64,000 nucleotides of DNA from Pseudomonadales bacterium (GTDB taxonomy: Bacteria; Pseudomonadota; Gammaproteobacteria; Pseudomonadales; UBA5518): the NCBI GenBank assembly GCA_024234165.1, contig JACKOP010000003.1, positions 62,001 to 126,000 of the forward strand, in the 5' to 3' direction. Numbering within the stretch: position 1 is the stretch's first letter; each line of letters opens with the position of its first letter. Both the position numbers and the translations under genes were made by a program. Shown here one piece after another: positions 1 to 9,521 of the stretch. Below the pieces are notes generated by a model. The model was not told where the DNA came from, made no database searches, and saw nothing but the letters and a program-made list of their open reading frames with translations.

Positions 1-17
1 CTTTTGCGACAGCCTCT
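1..17. repeat. Right end of dispersed inverted-repeat element (cut by window edge)
   Basis: The first 17 bases are identical to bases 25881-25897, and a related end lies at 59297-59312. Here it sits 30 bp beyond the stop codon of the chpC-like gene. The rest of the element would lie left of the window, so its length cannot be judged. The exact 17-base match between two intergenic sites makes a shared repeat likely; its function is unknown. Confidence 0.6.
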
Positions 18-47
18 AGGGGTGGCGCGCGTCCGGGTACGTTCGGC

Positions 48-524
48 TCAGCGCTCGACGCTGCCGTATTGGCGCAGGGCCGCCTCCACCGCATCCAGAT
101 CCGGTATCGCGCCATCCTGCCCGTGTACGCGCACCTTCATGCATTCGGTCCGTCCGGGCGTACGCTGCGGGTCGGGGTGCACGTCCGCAGCCGTCATCAG
201 CAGCAGATGCGGCACGCCCTGCGCGAGGACCGCGTAGTTGCGCCATCTGCCACCATCACCGAGCGCGCTCATGATCACGATGCGCCCACCATGCCCGGTA
301 TCGCTGAGCGCGCCGCCATTCAGCGCCTCGAAGCACAGCACCGGAATCGTCGTCTCGTGCCAATGCAGCATCCCGAGCAGCCACGCAGGTGCCCTCAGGG
401 GCCGCACCAGATCGCGACGACGGATGATCTCGACCACCACCGCGCTCGGCACCACGAGCAATTCTTCTGCGAGCGGGACCAGCAGCGCGCTGAGATCATG
501 CGACGAATGCTCGCTTGCCATCAT
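48..524 (-). CDS. chpC: ChpC-like CheW-domain protein of the pilus chemosensory system
   Basis: A 158-residue cytoplasmic protein with one CheW-type domain over most of its length (LLVVPSAVVVEII near the start, GMLHWHETTIPVL near residue 55). CheW proteins couple chemoreceptors to the histidine kinase. Its ATG overlaps the chpA stop codon by 4 bp (ATGA), so the two are translationally coupled. Position after chpA is that of chpC in Pseudomonas aeruginosa, which acts as an accessory adaptor of the Pil-Chp pathway; the name rests on this position as much as on sequence. No chpB methylesterase gene lies between chpA and this gene, unlike in P. aeruginosa. Confidence 0.75.
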   Translation of the reverse strand: MMASEHSSHDLSALLVPLAEELLVVPSAVVVEIIRRRDLVRPLRAPAWLLGMLHWHETTIPVLCFEALNGGALSDTGHGGRIVIMSALGDGGRWRNYAVLAQGVPHLLLMTAADVHPDPQRTPGRTECMKVRVHGQDGAIPDLDAVEAALRQYGSVER

Positions 525-3500
525 GCCGTGACCTCTTTTGGCGCCAGCAGCGCGCGTATCTGCTCGAGCAGCACCGACTCCTGGTAGGGCTTCCCGAGGT
601 AAGCGTTCGCACCCAGCGCAAACGCGCGTTCACGATGCTTGTCGCCGGTGCGCGAGGTGATCATGACGATCGGCAGGTCGCGCAGCACATCGCTGAGCCG
701 GACCTTGCTGATCACCTCGAAGCCATCCATATGCGGCATCTCGATGTCGAGGAGCATCACGTCAGGCACCTGTTCCTGCAGCTTCAACATCGCCTCGGCA
801 CCGTCCTTCGCCGTGACCACCTGCATCCCTTCGCGCTCGAGGAAACGCGTCGTGACCTTGCGCACGGTCACCGAATCGTCGACCACCATGACCCGCGGCG
901 GACGCTCGCCGTGACGCGGCGCCAGCACACGCGTGCCGCGCTCGTAGGCGGTGAAGCCACTGGCAGCGTCGGCGCGCAACATGGCCGGCAAATCGAGGAT
1001 CAATACCACCGAACCGTCGCCGAGCACGGTTGCACCGCTCAGCCCCGGAACCGTGCCGAACTGCGGGCCCAGGCTCTTCACCGCGATGTCGCGCGCTCCC
1101 AGCAGGCGATCGACCTCGACTGCCAGCGCCTGGCCGCCGCCGCGCACCAGCACCAGCGGCACGGTATCGCCGTCGATGCCGAGATCACGGTGCTCGTCGG
1201 GGTGCAGCACGGCACCGAGGTAGCGCACGCGATAGCCCTGACCGGCGTACTCCAGCAGCCGTTCATCCGCCGCGTACTGTGCGAGCTCGTCGACGCGCAG
1301 CCTCACCACGCCAGCCACGGTATTCAACGGCAGCGCATAGGTCTCCTGCCCGACACCGACCAGCAGCGCACGGTTCACCGACACGGTGAATGGCAGGCGC
1401 ACCACGAAACGCGTGCCCTCGGCCGGACGACTGTCGATCTCGAGCGAACCGCCCATCTGGCGGATCTCGCTGCTGACCACATCCATGCCAACGCCACGCC
1501 CGGAAATCTGGGTGACCGCGGTGGCCGTACTGAATCCCGGGTGCAGGATGAACTGCAACACGTCGTGGTCGCGCAGTTGCGCGACCGGATCCAGCAGTCC
1601 GCGCTCGATCGCCTTGCTGCGCACGGCCGCCAGATCCACGCCGCCGCCGTCGTCGGCAACCACGATCACCACGTCACCGCCGTCACGCGCGACATCGATA
1701 TGGATCTGTCCCGTCGTCGGCTTGTTGCGCTCGCGACGCCGGGCAGCAGCCTCGATGCCGTGATCGACGGCATTGCGCAACATATGCTCGAGCGGCGCCA
1801 TCACGCGCTCGAGGATGCCGCGATCGAGATCACCCCCAACATTGCCGACCACGAGTTCGACATCCTTGCCGAGTTCGCCTGCAACCTGGCGCACCAGGCG
1901 CTTGAGCCGCGGCACCACGCTCGAGAAGGGAACCATGCGCGAACGCATCAACCCTTCCTGCAACTGGCCGTTGAGGCGCCCCTGCTGGACCAGTACGGTC
2001 TCGAGGTCACGGGTCTTTTCGGCCAGCGTGCGCTTGATGTCGAGCAGGTCCGAGGCGCTCTCCACCAGCGAACGTGACAGTTGCTGCAACTGCGAATAGC
2101 GATCCATCTCGAGCGGATCGAAACCTTCTGCCGACGAGCCATCGGCGCGCTCACGGCGGAACAGCACCTGCGCTTCGGTAGCGATGTCGAGTCGCCGCAC
2201 CTGACCCTGCACGCGCTCGATCGCGCCTTGCATGTCGTCGAACAGCTGGCCGAGTTCGTTCACCTGCTCCTCGACCCGGGCACGCGAGATGCTCGCCTCG
2301 CCCGCGAGGTTCACCAGCTCCTCGAGGAGTTGTGCCGAGACCCGTACCACCTCGTCGCGCGGCTTCGGCGCGGCAGCAGGCGTCGCCGCCACGAAAGGTG
2401 GCACCGAGATCACCGTCTCCGTCACCTCCGCAGAGGCTGCGACCGGCTCCGTGACGGACGCGACCGACTCCCCGACGGGCTCGACCGGCTCCTGCGCTTC
2501 GAATGCAACTGCGACGACCGAAGGCACCTCCGGCTCCGGCGCGCGAGGCGGCGGTTGTACAGCGACAGCCGGCTGCTCCCTGATCGCATCCATCGCCCGC
2601 AGCAGCCGCTCGTGGAATTCCGCCACGCGCGCGAAGAAGGCGTCGTCGAAACGCCCGAAGCGCAGCGCCTCGTTGATCAGCAGCGTCTCGAAATGATGCG
2701 CAAGCTCGCCGAAGTACTTCAGCCCCGCCATGCGGGCGCCACCCTTCAGCGTATGCACGTGGCGCTGCAGGTCGTCGAAGGGCGCACGGTTGCCGCGATC
2801 GTGACGCCAGGCATCGATCGATTCGTCGATCGCCAGCATCAGCTCCTCGGCTTCCTCGAGGAAAATGCCGAGCAGTTCCGCTTCTGCGTGCTGCAGATCG
2901 CGCTGCATGCGCTCCTGCGCGACGTCGGGGGTATCGTCGAACAACGGCGGCTCGGCGATGACCGGCGCTGCTGGAGTCCGCGTGACAGCTGCCAGGCGCT
3001 CGATGATCGCGGCCGGAGTTTCCGGCAATTCACCGGCAGCAAGGCGATCGAGCACATCGAGGCACGCCTCGCATGCCGCACCGAGCGCTCCGAACAGCTC
3101 GACCGATGGCCCCACCCCGCCGAGGACTGCCGGTTCGAGCGCATCCAGCATGGGTCGCGCGAGCCGCAGCACGCCCGTGACCCCGAGCTGGGCAGCGCGC
3201 TCGTGCACTGCCCGCAATTCATCCAGCAATGCGTGCCCGCCAGCCGCCGTATCGTGCCCCGCACGCCAGGCCTCGAGCAGTGAACCCGCATGGAACAGTT
3301 TTTCCAGCGCCTCGTGCAGGAAACGTACGAGGCGCGCATCGGGATGGGCCGCACGCGCCGCTCGCGGAAAGACGTCGTCGATGCCCGCGCGCAGTGCCTG
3401 CGCCCGCGCCTCGAGGCCCAACGTATCCGCCGGTTCGCTCAGCGCGTGGTCGAGCAGGTCGCAAAGCTGCGTCAGCAGTGCCAACTGCCCTGCAGTGAGC

Positions 3501-5974
3501 GCCTGTGCAGCCTCGCCGGCAGCGTGGACCATATCGTCCAGCGGCTCGAGCACGAGCGCGAGGGTATCGTTGCCTGCCGCGCAGGAGCTGCCGCGCAAGG
3601 TATGCAGGGTGCGCAGCAGCGACTGGTTCACCACCGCAGGCTCTGCAACACCGAGGTATGCACGCAACGCGTGCAGGTGTTCGGCGAGCTCTTCGCCAAA
3701 TATCGTACGCAGCCGCTCACCGGCTTCCTGCTCGACATCGCCCACGCCGACCGGTTCCGGCACCGGCTCGGACGGAACTGCCACTGGCGCAGGCGCGGGC
3801 GGAACAGGCACCTCGGCAGGCGGCTCCTCACCGCGCGCCAGGGCGTCGAGACGCCTGCGCAGTGGTGTTACCGCATCGCGCTGGCCCTCCACGCCCTGCG
3901 CGAACGCAGTGACCAGATCCGGCAACAGTGCCCGGCACGCAGCCACCGCAGCCACCAGCACCGGCGTGACCGCCAACGTACCGTCGATGACGCGGTTCAA
4001 CAGATTCTCGGCCGACCAGGAGAGTTCGCCGATCAGGTCGGCGCCGACCATGCGCCCGCTGCCCTTCAGCGTGTGGAACGCACGGCGCAACTCGGTGAGC
4101 GCGCTGCCCGGCTCCGGCGCAACGCTCCACTGCGGCAGTTGTTCGCTGATCGTCGCCAGCACTTCGGTGGCTTCCTCGACAAAGACCTCGACGATCTCCG
4201 GATCGGGCGCGGCGATTACCTGCGTGGTCACGGGCGTGGGGACAGGCGAGGGTGCCTGCACCTCGATCGGGCCCGCAGCAATCGTCGCAGGCTCTGCCGG
4301 GGCCAGCGATACCAGCGACAGCAGCTCGTCTGTCGTGAGTGCCGGCTCCACCGGCTCTGCGCCGCCCCCGTGCAACGTTGCGGCGGCCCGCACCAGGATC
4401 AGGTCCGAGGCGTAACCGTCGATCAGGAAACGTTCGAGGAAATACTCGACCGCGCCGAGCGCGTCGGCCAGGGTGTCGATCACCGCCGCACCCGGTCTCG
4501 CGCCTTCGTCGGTCTGGATCGCGACGAGATGGTCACGACACCCCTGCAATACATCGGCTGCAGCGTCCAGCCCGGCGACCTGCAGCGCACCGGCAAGCCG
4601 ATGCAGCTCGTCCGGCAGTCCACTGAGCACGCTGACTCCACCGTATGAAGACAAATAGTCGGTGACGGTCTGCTTTACCCGTTCCAGTGCATTGCCGACC
4701 TCGCGGCACACCGCCTCGAGCGCACGCTGCAACGGGTGGCGACGGTTGGCGACAGCCCCTCCACCGCCTGCGGCCACCGCACGCGTGGCAAGCCGTTGGT
4801 CGAGGTCGAGCAGCGCTGCCGAGACCGCCGTGATCTGATCATCGAGCCCGGGACCGGGGGTGAAGCCAGCAGCCATCCGCTCGATCTGCGTCTGCAGCAG
4901 GTGCTGCTCGTCCTGGAAGCCGAGTCCCGCAAGCAGCTGTGCGATGCGGCGCAACTCCGGCTCCACTTCCCGCAGCGTGCGGGCGTTCGCCATCGCATCA
5001 CCTTCGGTGGACTCGAGGCGCTGCAGAACGGAGCCGAGCTCGTCCGTGAGCGCCACGATCGCCGCCGCGACCGCGCCCAGATCGTACCGGGTTGCGGCTG
5101 CAGCGAGCAGCCGATGACGTCGCTGTACCTCGACCACCCGCTCGCTGACCGGTGCCGAAGCCGCAAGCCCCGCGAGCAGGCGGGTGCAGGTCTGCACGTC
5201 GGGTGCACGCCGGTAACAGCCTGCCTCGAGCGCGATGCCCGCGCGCAGTTCGCCGTCGAGCTCACGCAGCAACGCGAGTGCCTGCTCGTCGGGTTCCACG
5301 CCGGCGCACTCGAGCGCATTCACCCACGCAGCCGCCGTTTCCCAGAACAGACGGTGCCCGGTCGAGCCCAGGCGCTGCGCAAGCAGTGCGAACACGCGGA
5401 CGAGCTGGCCCAGGCGCTGCGCCGACGCGTCCCGGCGCAACACCCCAAGGAGCTCCGCCTGGAAACGCTGGCGTGCCAGTCGCAGCAATTGCATCTCTTC
5501 CGGTGATGCCGACGGCGCCTGCTCACCGGTATCGCGATGCAGCGCATCGAGCGCGAACGACAGTTCGGCCGGTGGTGGCGGCAACGGCGCCGCACCCCGC
5601 AGCGCGCGCAGATCGTTCAGCACCATCAGCACGTCGTGTGGCGATTCGCGACGCTCGGTGCCAACCCGCCGCAGGTAGGCGGGCAGTTCCATCACGGCGG
5701 CAAGCAGTGTCTGCAACGCATCGCTGGAGGGCGCCAGCTCCGCATTCAGCAGCGCCTGCAGGGTCTGTTCGATTTCATCGGCAAGGCGTTCCGCGCTCGG
5801 CACCGCGAGCAGACGCAACGTGGCGTGGATCTGGTGCGCGCCCGTGAGTCCGCTGCGCAGACGGGTCGAATCGGACGGATCGTCGGCAAAGCCGAGCAGT
5901 GTGCGCACGAGCTCGTCGGATACCTGTCCGAGCTCGTCCGCTACCCACTGCAGCGCACCGAGATCCTTTTCCAT
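521..5974 (-). CDS. chpA: ChpA, multi-domain histidine kinase of type IV pilus chemosensing
   Basis: A large cytoplasmic CheA-like hybrid kinase, 1817 residues from the ATG at 5974; an in-frame TTG six codons earlier abuts the pilJ stop but lacks any ribosome site. An N-terminal Hpt-like region comes first, then three clear phosphotransfer motifs: FHTLKG (about residue 635), LHTLRG (about 790) and VHTLKG (about 1073). A dimerisation segment, an ATPase domain (HMLRNAVDHG, DDGGG, GRGVGMD), a CheW domain and a C-terminal receiver domain (VVDDS, LLDIEMP, GKP) follow. Established role in Pseudomonas: phosphorylates PilG and PilH to control twitching and cAMP. P. aeruginosa ChpA is about 2470 residues with eight phosphotransfer domains, so this is a shorter version. 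Confidence 0.95.
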   Translation of the reverse strand: MEKDLGALQWVADELGQVSDELVRTLLGFADDPSDSTRLRSGLTGAHQIHATLRLLAVPSAERLADEIEQTLQALLNAELAPSSDALQTLLAAVMELPAYLRRVGTERRESPHDVLMVLNDLRALRGAAPLPPPPAELSFALDALHRDTGEQAPSASPEEMQLLRLARQRFQAELLGVLRRDASAQRLGQLVRVFALLAQRLGSTGHRLFWETAAAWVNALECAGVEPDEQALALLRELDGELRAGIALEAGCYRRAPDVQTCTRLLAGLAASAPVSERVVEVQRRHRLLAAAATRYDLGAVAAAIVALTDELGSVLQRLESTEGDAMANARTLREVEPELRRIAQLLAGLGFQDEQHLLQTQIERMAAGFTPGPGLDDQITAVSAALLDLDQRLATRAVAAGGGGAVANRRHPLQRALEAVCREVGNALERVKQTVTDYLSSYGGVSVLSGLPDELHRLAGALQVAGLDAAADVLQGCRDHLVAIQTDEGARPGAAVIDTLADALGAVEYFLERFLIDGYASDLILVRAAATLHGGGAEPVEPALTTDELLSLVSLAPAEPATIAAGPIEVQAPSPVPTPVTTQVIAAPDPEIVEVFVEEATEVLATISEQLPQWSVAPEPGSALTELRRAFHTLKGSGRMVGADLIGELSWSAENLLNRVIDGTLAVTPVLVAAVAACRALLPDLVTAFAQGVEGQRDAVTPLRRRLDALARGEEPPAEVPVPPAPAPVAVPSEPVPEPVGVGDVEQEAGERLRTIFGEELAEHLHALRAYLGVAEPAVVNQSLLRTLHTLRGSSCAAGNDTLALVLEPLDDMVHAAGEAAQALTAGQLALLTQLCDLLDHALSEPADTLGLEARAQALRAGIDDVFPRAARAAHPDARLVRFLHEALEKLFHAGSLLEAWRAGHDTAAGGHALLDELRAVHERAAQLGVTGVLRLARPMLDALEPAVLGGVGPSVELFGALGAACEACLDVLDRLAAGELPETPAAIIERLAAVTRTPAAPVIAEPPLFDDTPDVAQERMQRDLQHAEAELLGIFLEEAEELMLAIDESIDAWRHDRGNRAPFDDLQRHVHTLKGGARMAGLKYFGELAHHFETLLINEALRFGRFDDAFFARVAEFHERLLRAMDAIREQPAVAVQPPPRAPEPEVPSVVAVAFEAQEPVEPVGESVASVTEPVAASAEVTETVISVPPFVAATPAAAPKPRDEVVRVSAQLLEELVNLAGEASISRARVEEQVNELGQLFDDMQGAIERVQGQVRRLDIATEAQVLFRRERADGSSAEGFDPLEMDRYSQLQQLSRSLVESASDLLDIKRTLAEKTRDLETVLVQQGRLNGQLQEGLMRSRMVPFSSVVPRLKRLVRQVAGELGKDVELVVGNVGGDLDRGILERVMAPLEHMLRNAVDHGIEAAARRRERNKPTTGQIHIDVARDGGDVVIVVADDGGGVDLAAVRSKAIERGLLDPVAQLRDHDVLQFILHPGFSTATAVTQISGRGVGMDVVSSEIRQMGGSLEIDSRPAEGTRFVVRLPFTVSVNRALLVGVGQETYALPLNTVAGVVRLRVDELAQYAADERLLEYAGQGYRVRYLGAVLHPDEHRDLGIDGDTVPLVLVRGGGQALAVEVDRLLGARDIAVKSLGPQFGTVPGLSGATVLGDGSVVLILDLPAMLRADAASGFTAYERGTRVLAPRHGERPPRVMVVDDSVTVRKVTTRFLEREGMQVVTAKDGAEAMLKLQEQVPDVMLLDIEMPHMDGFEVISKVRLSDVLRDLPIVMITSRTGDKHRERAFALGANAYLGKPYQESVLLEQIRALLAPKEVTA

Positions 5975-5992
5975 CGCGCGTACCGCGTGCAA

Positions 5993-8032
5993 TCAGCGCG
6001 AGCGCAGCGAGTGCCCGGACTCGGGCAGCTTGAAGCCGGCTACCGAACCGCGCAGCTCGTTGGTCATCGAGGCGAGCTTGCCGACCGATTGCGCTGCGGC
6101 AGTGGTTCCTGCCGCAGTCTGGGAGGTGATCTCCTGGATGATGTTCATGGTGTTGGAGATATGGCCCGCCGACGACGCCTGCTGGCGCGCCGCGTTCGAA
6201 ATGTTCTGGATCAGGGCGGCAAGACTCTTCGACACGGTCTCGATCTCTTCCAGCGCAACGCCCGCGTCCTCGGCGAGGCGCGCGCCACGCACCACCTCGC
6301 TCGTGGTCTGCTCCATGGACATCACGGCTTCATGGGTATCGGACTGGATCGTCTTCACGAGAGCCTCGATCTGGCGGGTCGCGCCGCTCGAGCGCTCGGC
6401 GAGCCGCTGCACCTCGTCGGCGACCACCGCGAAGCCGCGCCCTGCCTCGCCGGCCATCGACGCCTGGATCGCGGCGTTGAGCGCCAGAATGTTCGTCTGG
6501 TCCGCGATGTCATTGATCAGCGAAACGATATCGCCGATCTCCTGGGAACTCTCGCCAAGGCGCTTGATGCGCTTTGCGGTTTCCTGGATCTGCTCCCGGA
6601 TCGTGTCCATGCCGCCGATGGTGTTCTGCACGACCCGCGAACCGGTATTGGCCAGCGCGACCGAACGGTCGGCCACGGACGCCGACTCGGCTGCGTTCGA
6701 GGATACCTGGTCGATCGAGAAGGCCATCTCGTTGACCGCCGACGAAGCTCCCGCGATTTCCTGCGCCTGGTGCTCTGCCGCTTCGGCAAGATGCAGGGCG
6801 GTTGCCTGCGTGTCCTCGGCAGCCTGCGAGACGCTGTGCGAAGTACGATTGATCGAGGACACCAGCACGCGCAACTGGTCGATCGTGTAGTTGATGGCGT
6901 CGGCGATGGCTCCGGTGAAGTCCTCGGTCACCGTTGCGCTGCTGGTGAGATCGCCATCGGCGAGCCCCGCGATCTCGTCGAGCAGACGCAGGATCGCGTG
7001 CTGGTTACGCTCGTTGGTCGCCGCGGTCTGCACCAGGCGACGCCGGGTATCGAGCGACCACAGGATGCCGATCATGATCAGTGAAATCGTGATCAGGCTG
7101 CCGAACAGCAGGGCGCTGCCCATATTGAGACTGCGCCTGTCCTCGAGCGCACTGATGCGGTCCGAGGTCGTTCCGGTCGCGTTCAGCAGTCGCGGCGATT
7201 TGCGCGCAATGGCATCGGCCGCAGCGCGTGCCTGCTCCAGATCCGGTGCGGCGTCGAGGATGCGCTGGCGCGCATCGCCGATGGTACGGAACACGCGCTG
7301 CACTTCGGCGGCCTCGTCACGGGCGTCACCGGCGGGCAGCGCCGGCACTCCGCGCGTGGTGCTGCCGCGCTGCAGCACACCGAGCCGGTCTGCGAAATCT
7401 TCCACGTCGGCACCAAGCCGGGCGGCTGCCTCGACCGCATTCTCACCCTGCAGGACCTTCTCGAGATTGCGTGCGATGCGCTCGGTGAGCCACTGCTGCT
7501 GCTCCGCCAGAGCGACCTGCTGCGTTGAACCCCCGCTGACACCGATCAGCTCCGCAACACGGGCCGCATGCTTCTGCACGGCCTCGATCGAGCCATCGAC
7601 CGTCGTCGACAGCTCGCCCAGGAAGCGGATGCTGTCACGGCGCGTCACGATGCCCGACGCTGCGGTATCGACCTCGCTCCACGCGGCCCCGATCTCGGCA
7701 AGCTCCTCGGGCAGCAGATCGCGCAGCGGTGGCAGGCGCTCACCGCCGCGATCCAGTTCCGCGAAGGTGGTGGCGAACTCGGCACGCGCCCTTGCGAGCG
7801 TATCGAGTGCCTGTACGTCGCCGCCGACCGCTTCGCGGGCCGCCGCGTCGATCTGCTGCGACAGCACACGCAGATTGCCGAGCATTTCCCGATAGGCGGC
7901 ATCACGGCCCGTATCACGCAGTATCACGTAGAGGTTCCACACGAAGGCGAGGATCGCGACAGTCAGCACGGCCCCCCACACAGCGATCCAGCGCACCTGC
8001 GGCGCCTTGGCCGACCCCTGCTTTGCGATCAT
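5993..8032 (-). CDS. pilJ: PilJ, methyl-accepting receptor of the Pil-Chp pathway
   Basis: Membrane chemoreceptor of 679 residues, close to the 682 of P. aeruginosa PilJ. A first membrane helix (about residues 14-36), a helical periplasmic region, a second helix near residue 312 ([13 protein letters not shown]) and a cytoplasmic signalling hairpin around residue 530 ([23 protein letters not shown]) are visible. The start is the ATG at 8032, which follows GGAGG at 8 bp; a longer reading frame upstream overlaps pilI and has no such site. It is thought to sense pilin or surface contact and to feed ChpA through PilI. It lies 46 bp after pilI and 18 bp before the ATG of chpA. Confidence 0.95.
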   Translation of the reverse strand: MIAKQGSAKAPQVRWIAVWGAVLTVAILAFVWNLYVILRDTGRDAAYREMLGNLRVLSQQIDAAAREAVGGDVQALDTLARARAEFATTFAELDRGGERLPPLRDLLPEELAEIGAAWSEVDTAASGIVTRRDSIRFLGELSTTVDGSIEAVQKHAARVAELIGVSGGSTQQVALAEQQQWLTERIARNLEKVLQGENAVEAAARLGADVEDFADRLGVLQRGSTTRGVPALPAGDARDEAAEVQRVFRTIGDARQRILDAAPDLEQARAAADAIARKSPRLLNATGTTSDRISALEDRRSLNMGSALLFGSLITISLIMIGILWSLDTRRRLVQTAATNERNQHAILRLLDEIAGLADGDLTSSATVTEDFTGAIADAINYTIDQLRVLVSSINRTSHSVSQAAEDTQATALHLAEAAEHQAQEIAGASSAVNEMAFSIDQVSSNAAESASVADRSVALANTGSRVVQNTIGGMDTIREQIQETAKRIKRLGESSQEIGDIVSLINDIADQTNILALNAAIQASMAGEAGRGFAVVADEVQRLAERSSGATRQIEALVKTIQSDTHEAVMSMEQTTSEVVRGARLAEDAGVALEEIETVSKSLAALIQNISNAARQQASSAGHISNTMNIIQEITSQTAAGTTAAAQSVGKLASMTNELRGSVAGFKLPESGHSLRSR

Positions 8033-8078
8033 CACTCGATCCTCCGCTGTACATACAGGACGCAGCCAGCCGCACGCG

Positions 8079-8627
8079 CTAGCGCGCTGCATCCAGGAAA
8101 CGCGCATCGCCGAGCAGCAGATCCGGACGGAATTCCGCCCAGTCACCTTCGACCCCGCTGTAGAAGCCGCCGATATAGGGCACCAGCGCCGGCTCCACGC
8201 CAGTGGCCCTGTCGCGGAAGGACTCCGCGGGGAAATGCTTCAAACCATGCACTTCATCGACCAGCAGCGCGCAATCGAAGCCGCTGCCCAGCACCAGCAC
8301 ACGCCGGCCACGCCACGCCAGTGCGGGTTGGCCACCGAGGAACGCCGCCAGGCCGATCACCGGCACCAGGCGACCACGCAGGCTCGCCACGCCTTCCACC
8401 CACGGCTGCACACGCGGCAAACGCGCGAGTGGCGGCACCTTGAGGATTTCGGTGACGGTGCCCATCGGCGCCACGAGCTGCTTGCCGAGCACCGAGAAGC
8501 CCACTCCGGTCCAGTGCGCCTGCGCACGCAGCCGCGCATCGCTGCCCTCGCGTCCGCGCCGCGCCCGTGCATCGATTTCCAGCAGCAACCCGAACGGCGA
8601 CACGCTGTCCATCGGCCCGGGGTTCAA
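8079..8627 (-). CDS. pilI: PilI, CheW-like adaptor
   Basis: A 182-residue adaptor with a CheW domain ([24 protein letters not shown]) that links the receptor PilJ to the kinase ChpA. Read as given, it starts with a TTG that overlaps the pilH stop (TTGA) behind a GGTGG at 9 bp. The first ATG is five codons on, at 8612, and has no visible ribosome site, so the true start is uncertain by five codons. The order pilG-pilH-pilI-pilJ is that of Pseudomonas. No pilK methyltransferase gene follows pilJ. Confidence 0.9.
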   Translation of the reverse strand: MNPGPMDSVSPFGLLLEIDARARRGREGSDARLRAQAHWTGVGFSVLGKQLVAPMGTVTEILKVPPLARLPRVQPWVEGVASLRGRLVPVIGLAAFLGGQPALAWRGRRVLVLGSGFDCALLVDEVHGLKHFPAESFRDRATGVEPALVPYIGGFYSGVEGDWAEFRPDLLLGDARFLDAAR

Positions 8628-8998
8628 CGCTGCATTCCACCGAGTACGTGCGTGATCGTGGACAGCAGTACGGCCTCCTCGACCGGCTTGGTCAGATAGC
8701 CCTTGGCCCCCTGGCGCTCGGCCCAGACCCGATCGGTGTCCTGGCTCTTCGAGGTCAGGATCACGATCGGGATCATGGCGGTCTGCGGGTCGCGCGTAAG
8801 CTGGCGCGTGGCCTGGAAGCCGTTGAGGCCGGGCATCACGATATCCATCAGGATCAGATCGGGTCGTTGCTCGCGCGCGAGCCGTATTCCTTCCTCACCG
8901 GATTCGGCCGCGATGACGTCATGACCCTGACGCCCCAGCAGGCTGCCGATACTGAAGTTTTCCGTCGGCGAGTCGTCGACGATCAGGATTCGCGCCAT
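8624..8998 (-). CDS. pilH: PilH, response regulator for pilus chemosensing
   Basis: A stand-alone 124-residue receiver domain with no output domain. The acidic pair DD (8-9), the phosphorylation site D52 in LMDIVMPGLNGF and K104 in LTKP are all present. In Pseudomonas, PilH is phosphorylated by ChpA and is linked to PilT-dependent retraction and to damping of the pathway. It starts 10 bp after the pilG stop and its own stop overlaps the start of pilI. Near-identity to the characteristic PilH segment MPGLNGFQATRQLT makes the assignment secure. Confidence 0.96.
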   Translation of the reverse strand: MARILIVDDSPTENFSIGSLLGRQGHDVIAAESGEEGIRLAREQRPDLILMDIVMPGLNGFQATRQLTRDPQTAMIPIVILTSKSQDTDRVWAERQGAKGYLTKPVEEAVLLSTITHVLGGMQR

Positions 8999-9007
8999 GA
9001 TCCGCCC

Positions 9008-9397
9008 TCAGTGCACCGGTCGCGCGTGCTGCAGGATCGCGCCGATCAGCTCGTTGCGGCTGAACGGTTTGGTCAGGTACTGGTCGGAACCGACGACGCG
9101 TCCCTTCGCCTTGTCGAACAGCCCGTCCTTGCTCGAAAGCATGATGACCGGCGTGGCGGCGAACTCGCGGTTGTTCTTGATCAGGGCGCAGGTCTGGTAG
9201 CCGTCGAGGCGAGGCATCATCACGTCGACGAACACGATGTCGGGCCGGTTGTCCACGATCTTCGCCAGGGCATCGAAACCGTCTTCGGCAGTGATCACCT
9301 CGCAGCCTTCCTTCGCCAGCAGGGTCTCGGCCGTACGGCGGATCGTCTTGCTGTCGTCGATGACCATCACCTTGAGACCACTCAAGCTCGATTCCAT
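9008..9397 (-). CDS. pilG: PilG, response regulator for pilus extension
   Basis: A 129-residue single-domain response regulator, first gene of the Pil-Chp operon. D58 in FVDVMMPRLDGYQ is the phosphorylation site and K110 in QYLTKP is conserved. In Pseudomonas, PilG acts with PilB in pilus extension and raises cAMP. The ATG at 9397 is chosen because GGAGG lies 6 bp upstream and the protein then begins like P. aeruginosa PilG (GLKVMVIDDSKTIRRT); a start nine codons earlier is possible but would put the ribosome site inside the gene. Confidence 0.95.
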   Translation of the reverse strand: MESSLSGLKVMVIDDSKTIRRTAETLLAKEGCEVITAEDGFDALAKIVDNRPDIVFVDVMMPRLDGYQTCALIKNNREFAATPVIMLSSKDGLFDKAKGRVVGSDQYLTKPFSRNELIGAILQHARPVH

Positions 9398-9432
9398 CTC
9401 CAGCCTCCCTCCCGACCACGTCAACGGTCATC

Positions 9433-9441
9433 TGCTATCGT
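9433..9441 (+). promoter_or_regulatory. Possible extended -10 element for gshB
   Basis: TGCTATCGT matches an extended -10 (TGn plus four of six bases of TATAAT), 80 bp before gshB and 36 bp before pilG on the other strand. No -35 box is convincing. It is listed because the same TGCTA form recurs in front of other genes in the window. Confidence 0.25.
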
Positions 9442-9521
9442 TGCCCGACAGTCGACAATTAATAGACCATGGACGGGTGGAAATACAGAAAGTGCGCCCG
9501 AAATCCGGACGGAGTTCGCAG

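Noticed and set aside
515..2077. Long open frame of about 520 codons opposite chpA
   Set aside because: Opposite strand of a strongly supported gene; Arg/His-rich composition without motif. Typical antisense frame in GC-rich DNA.
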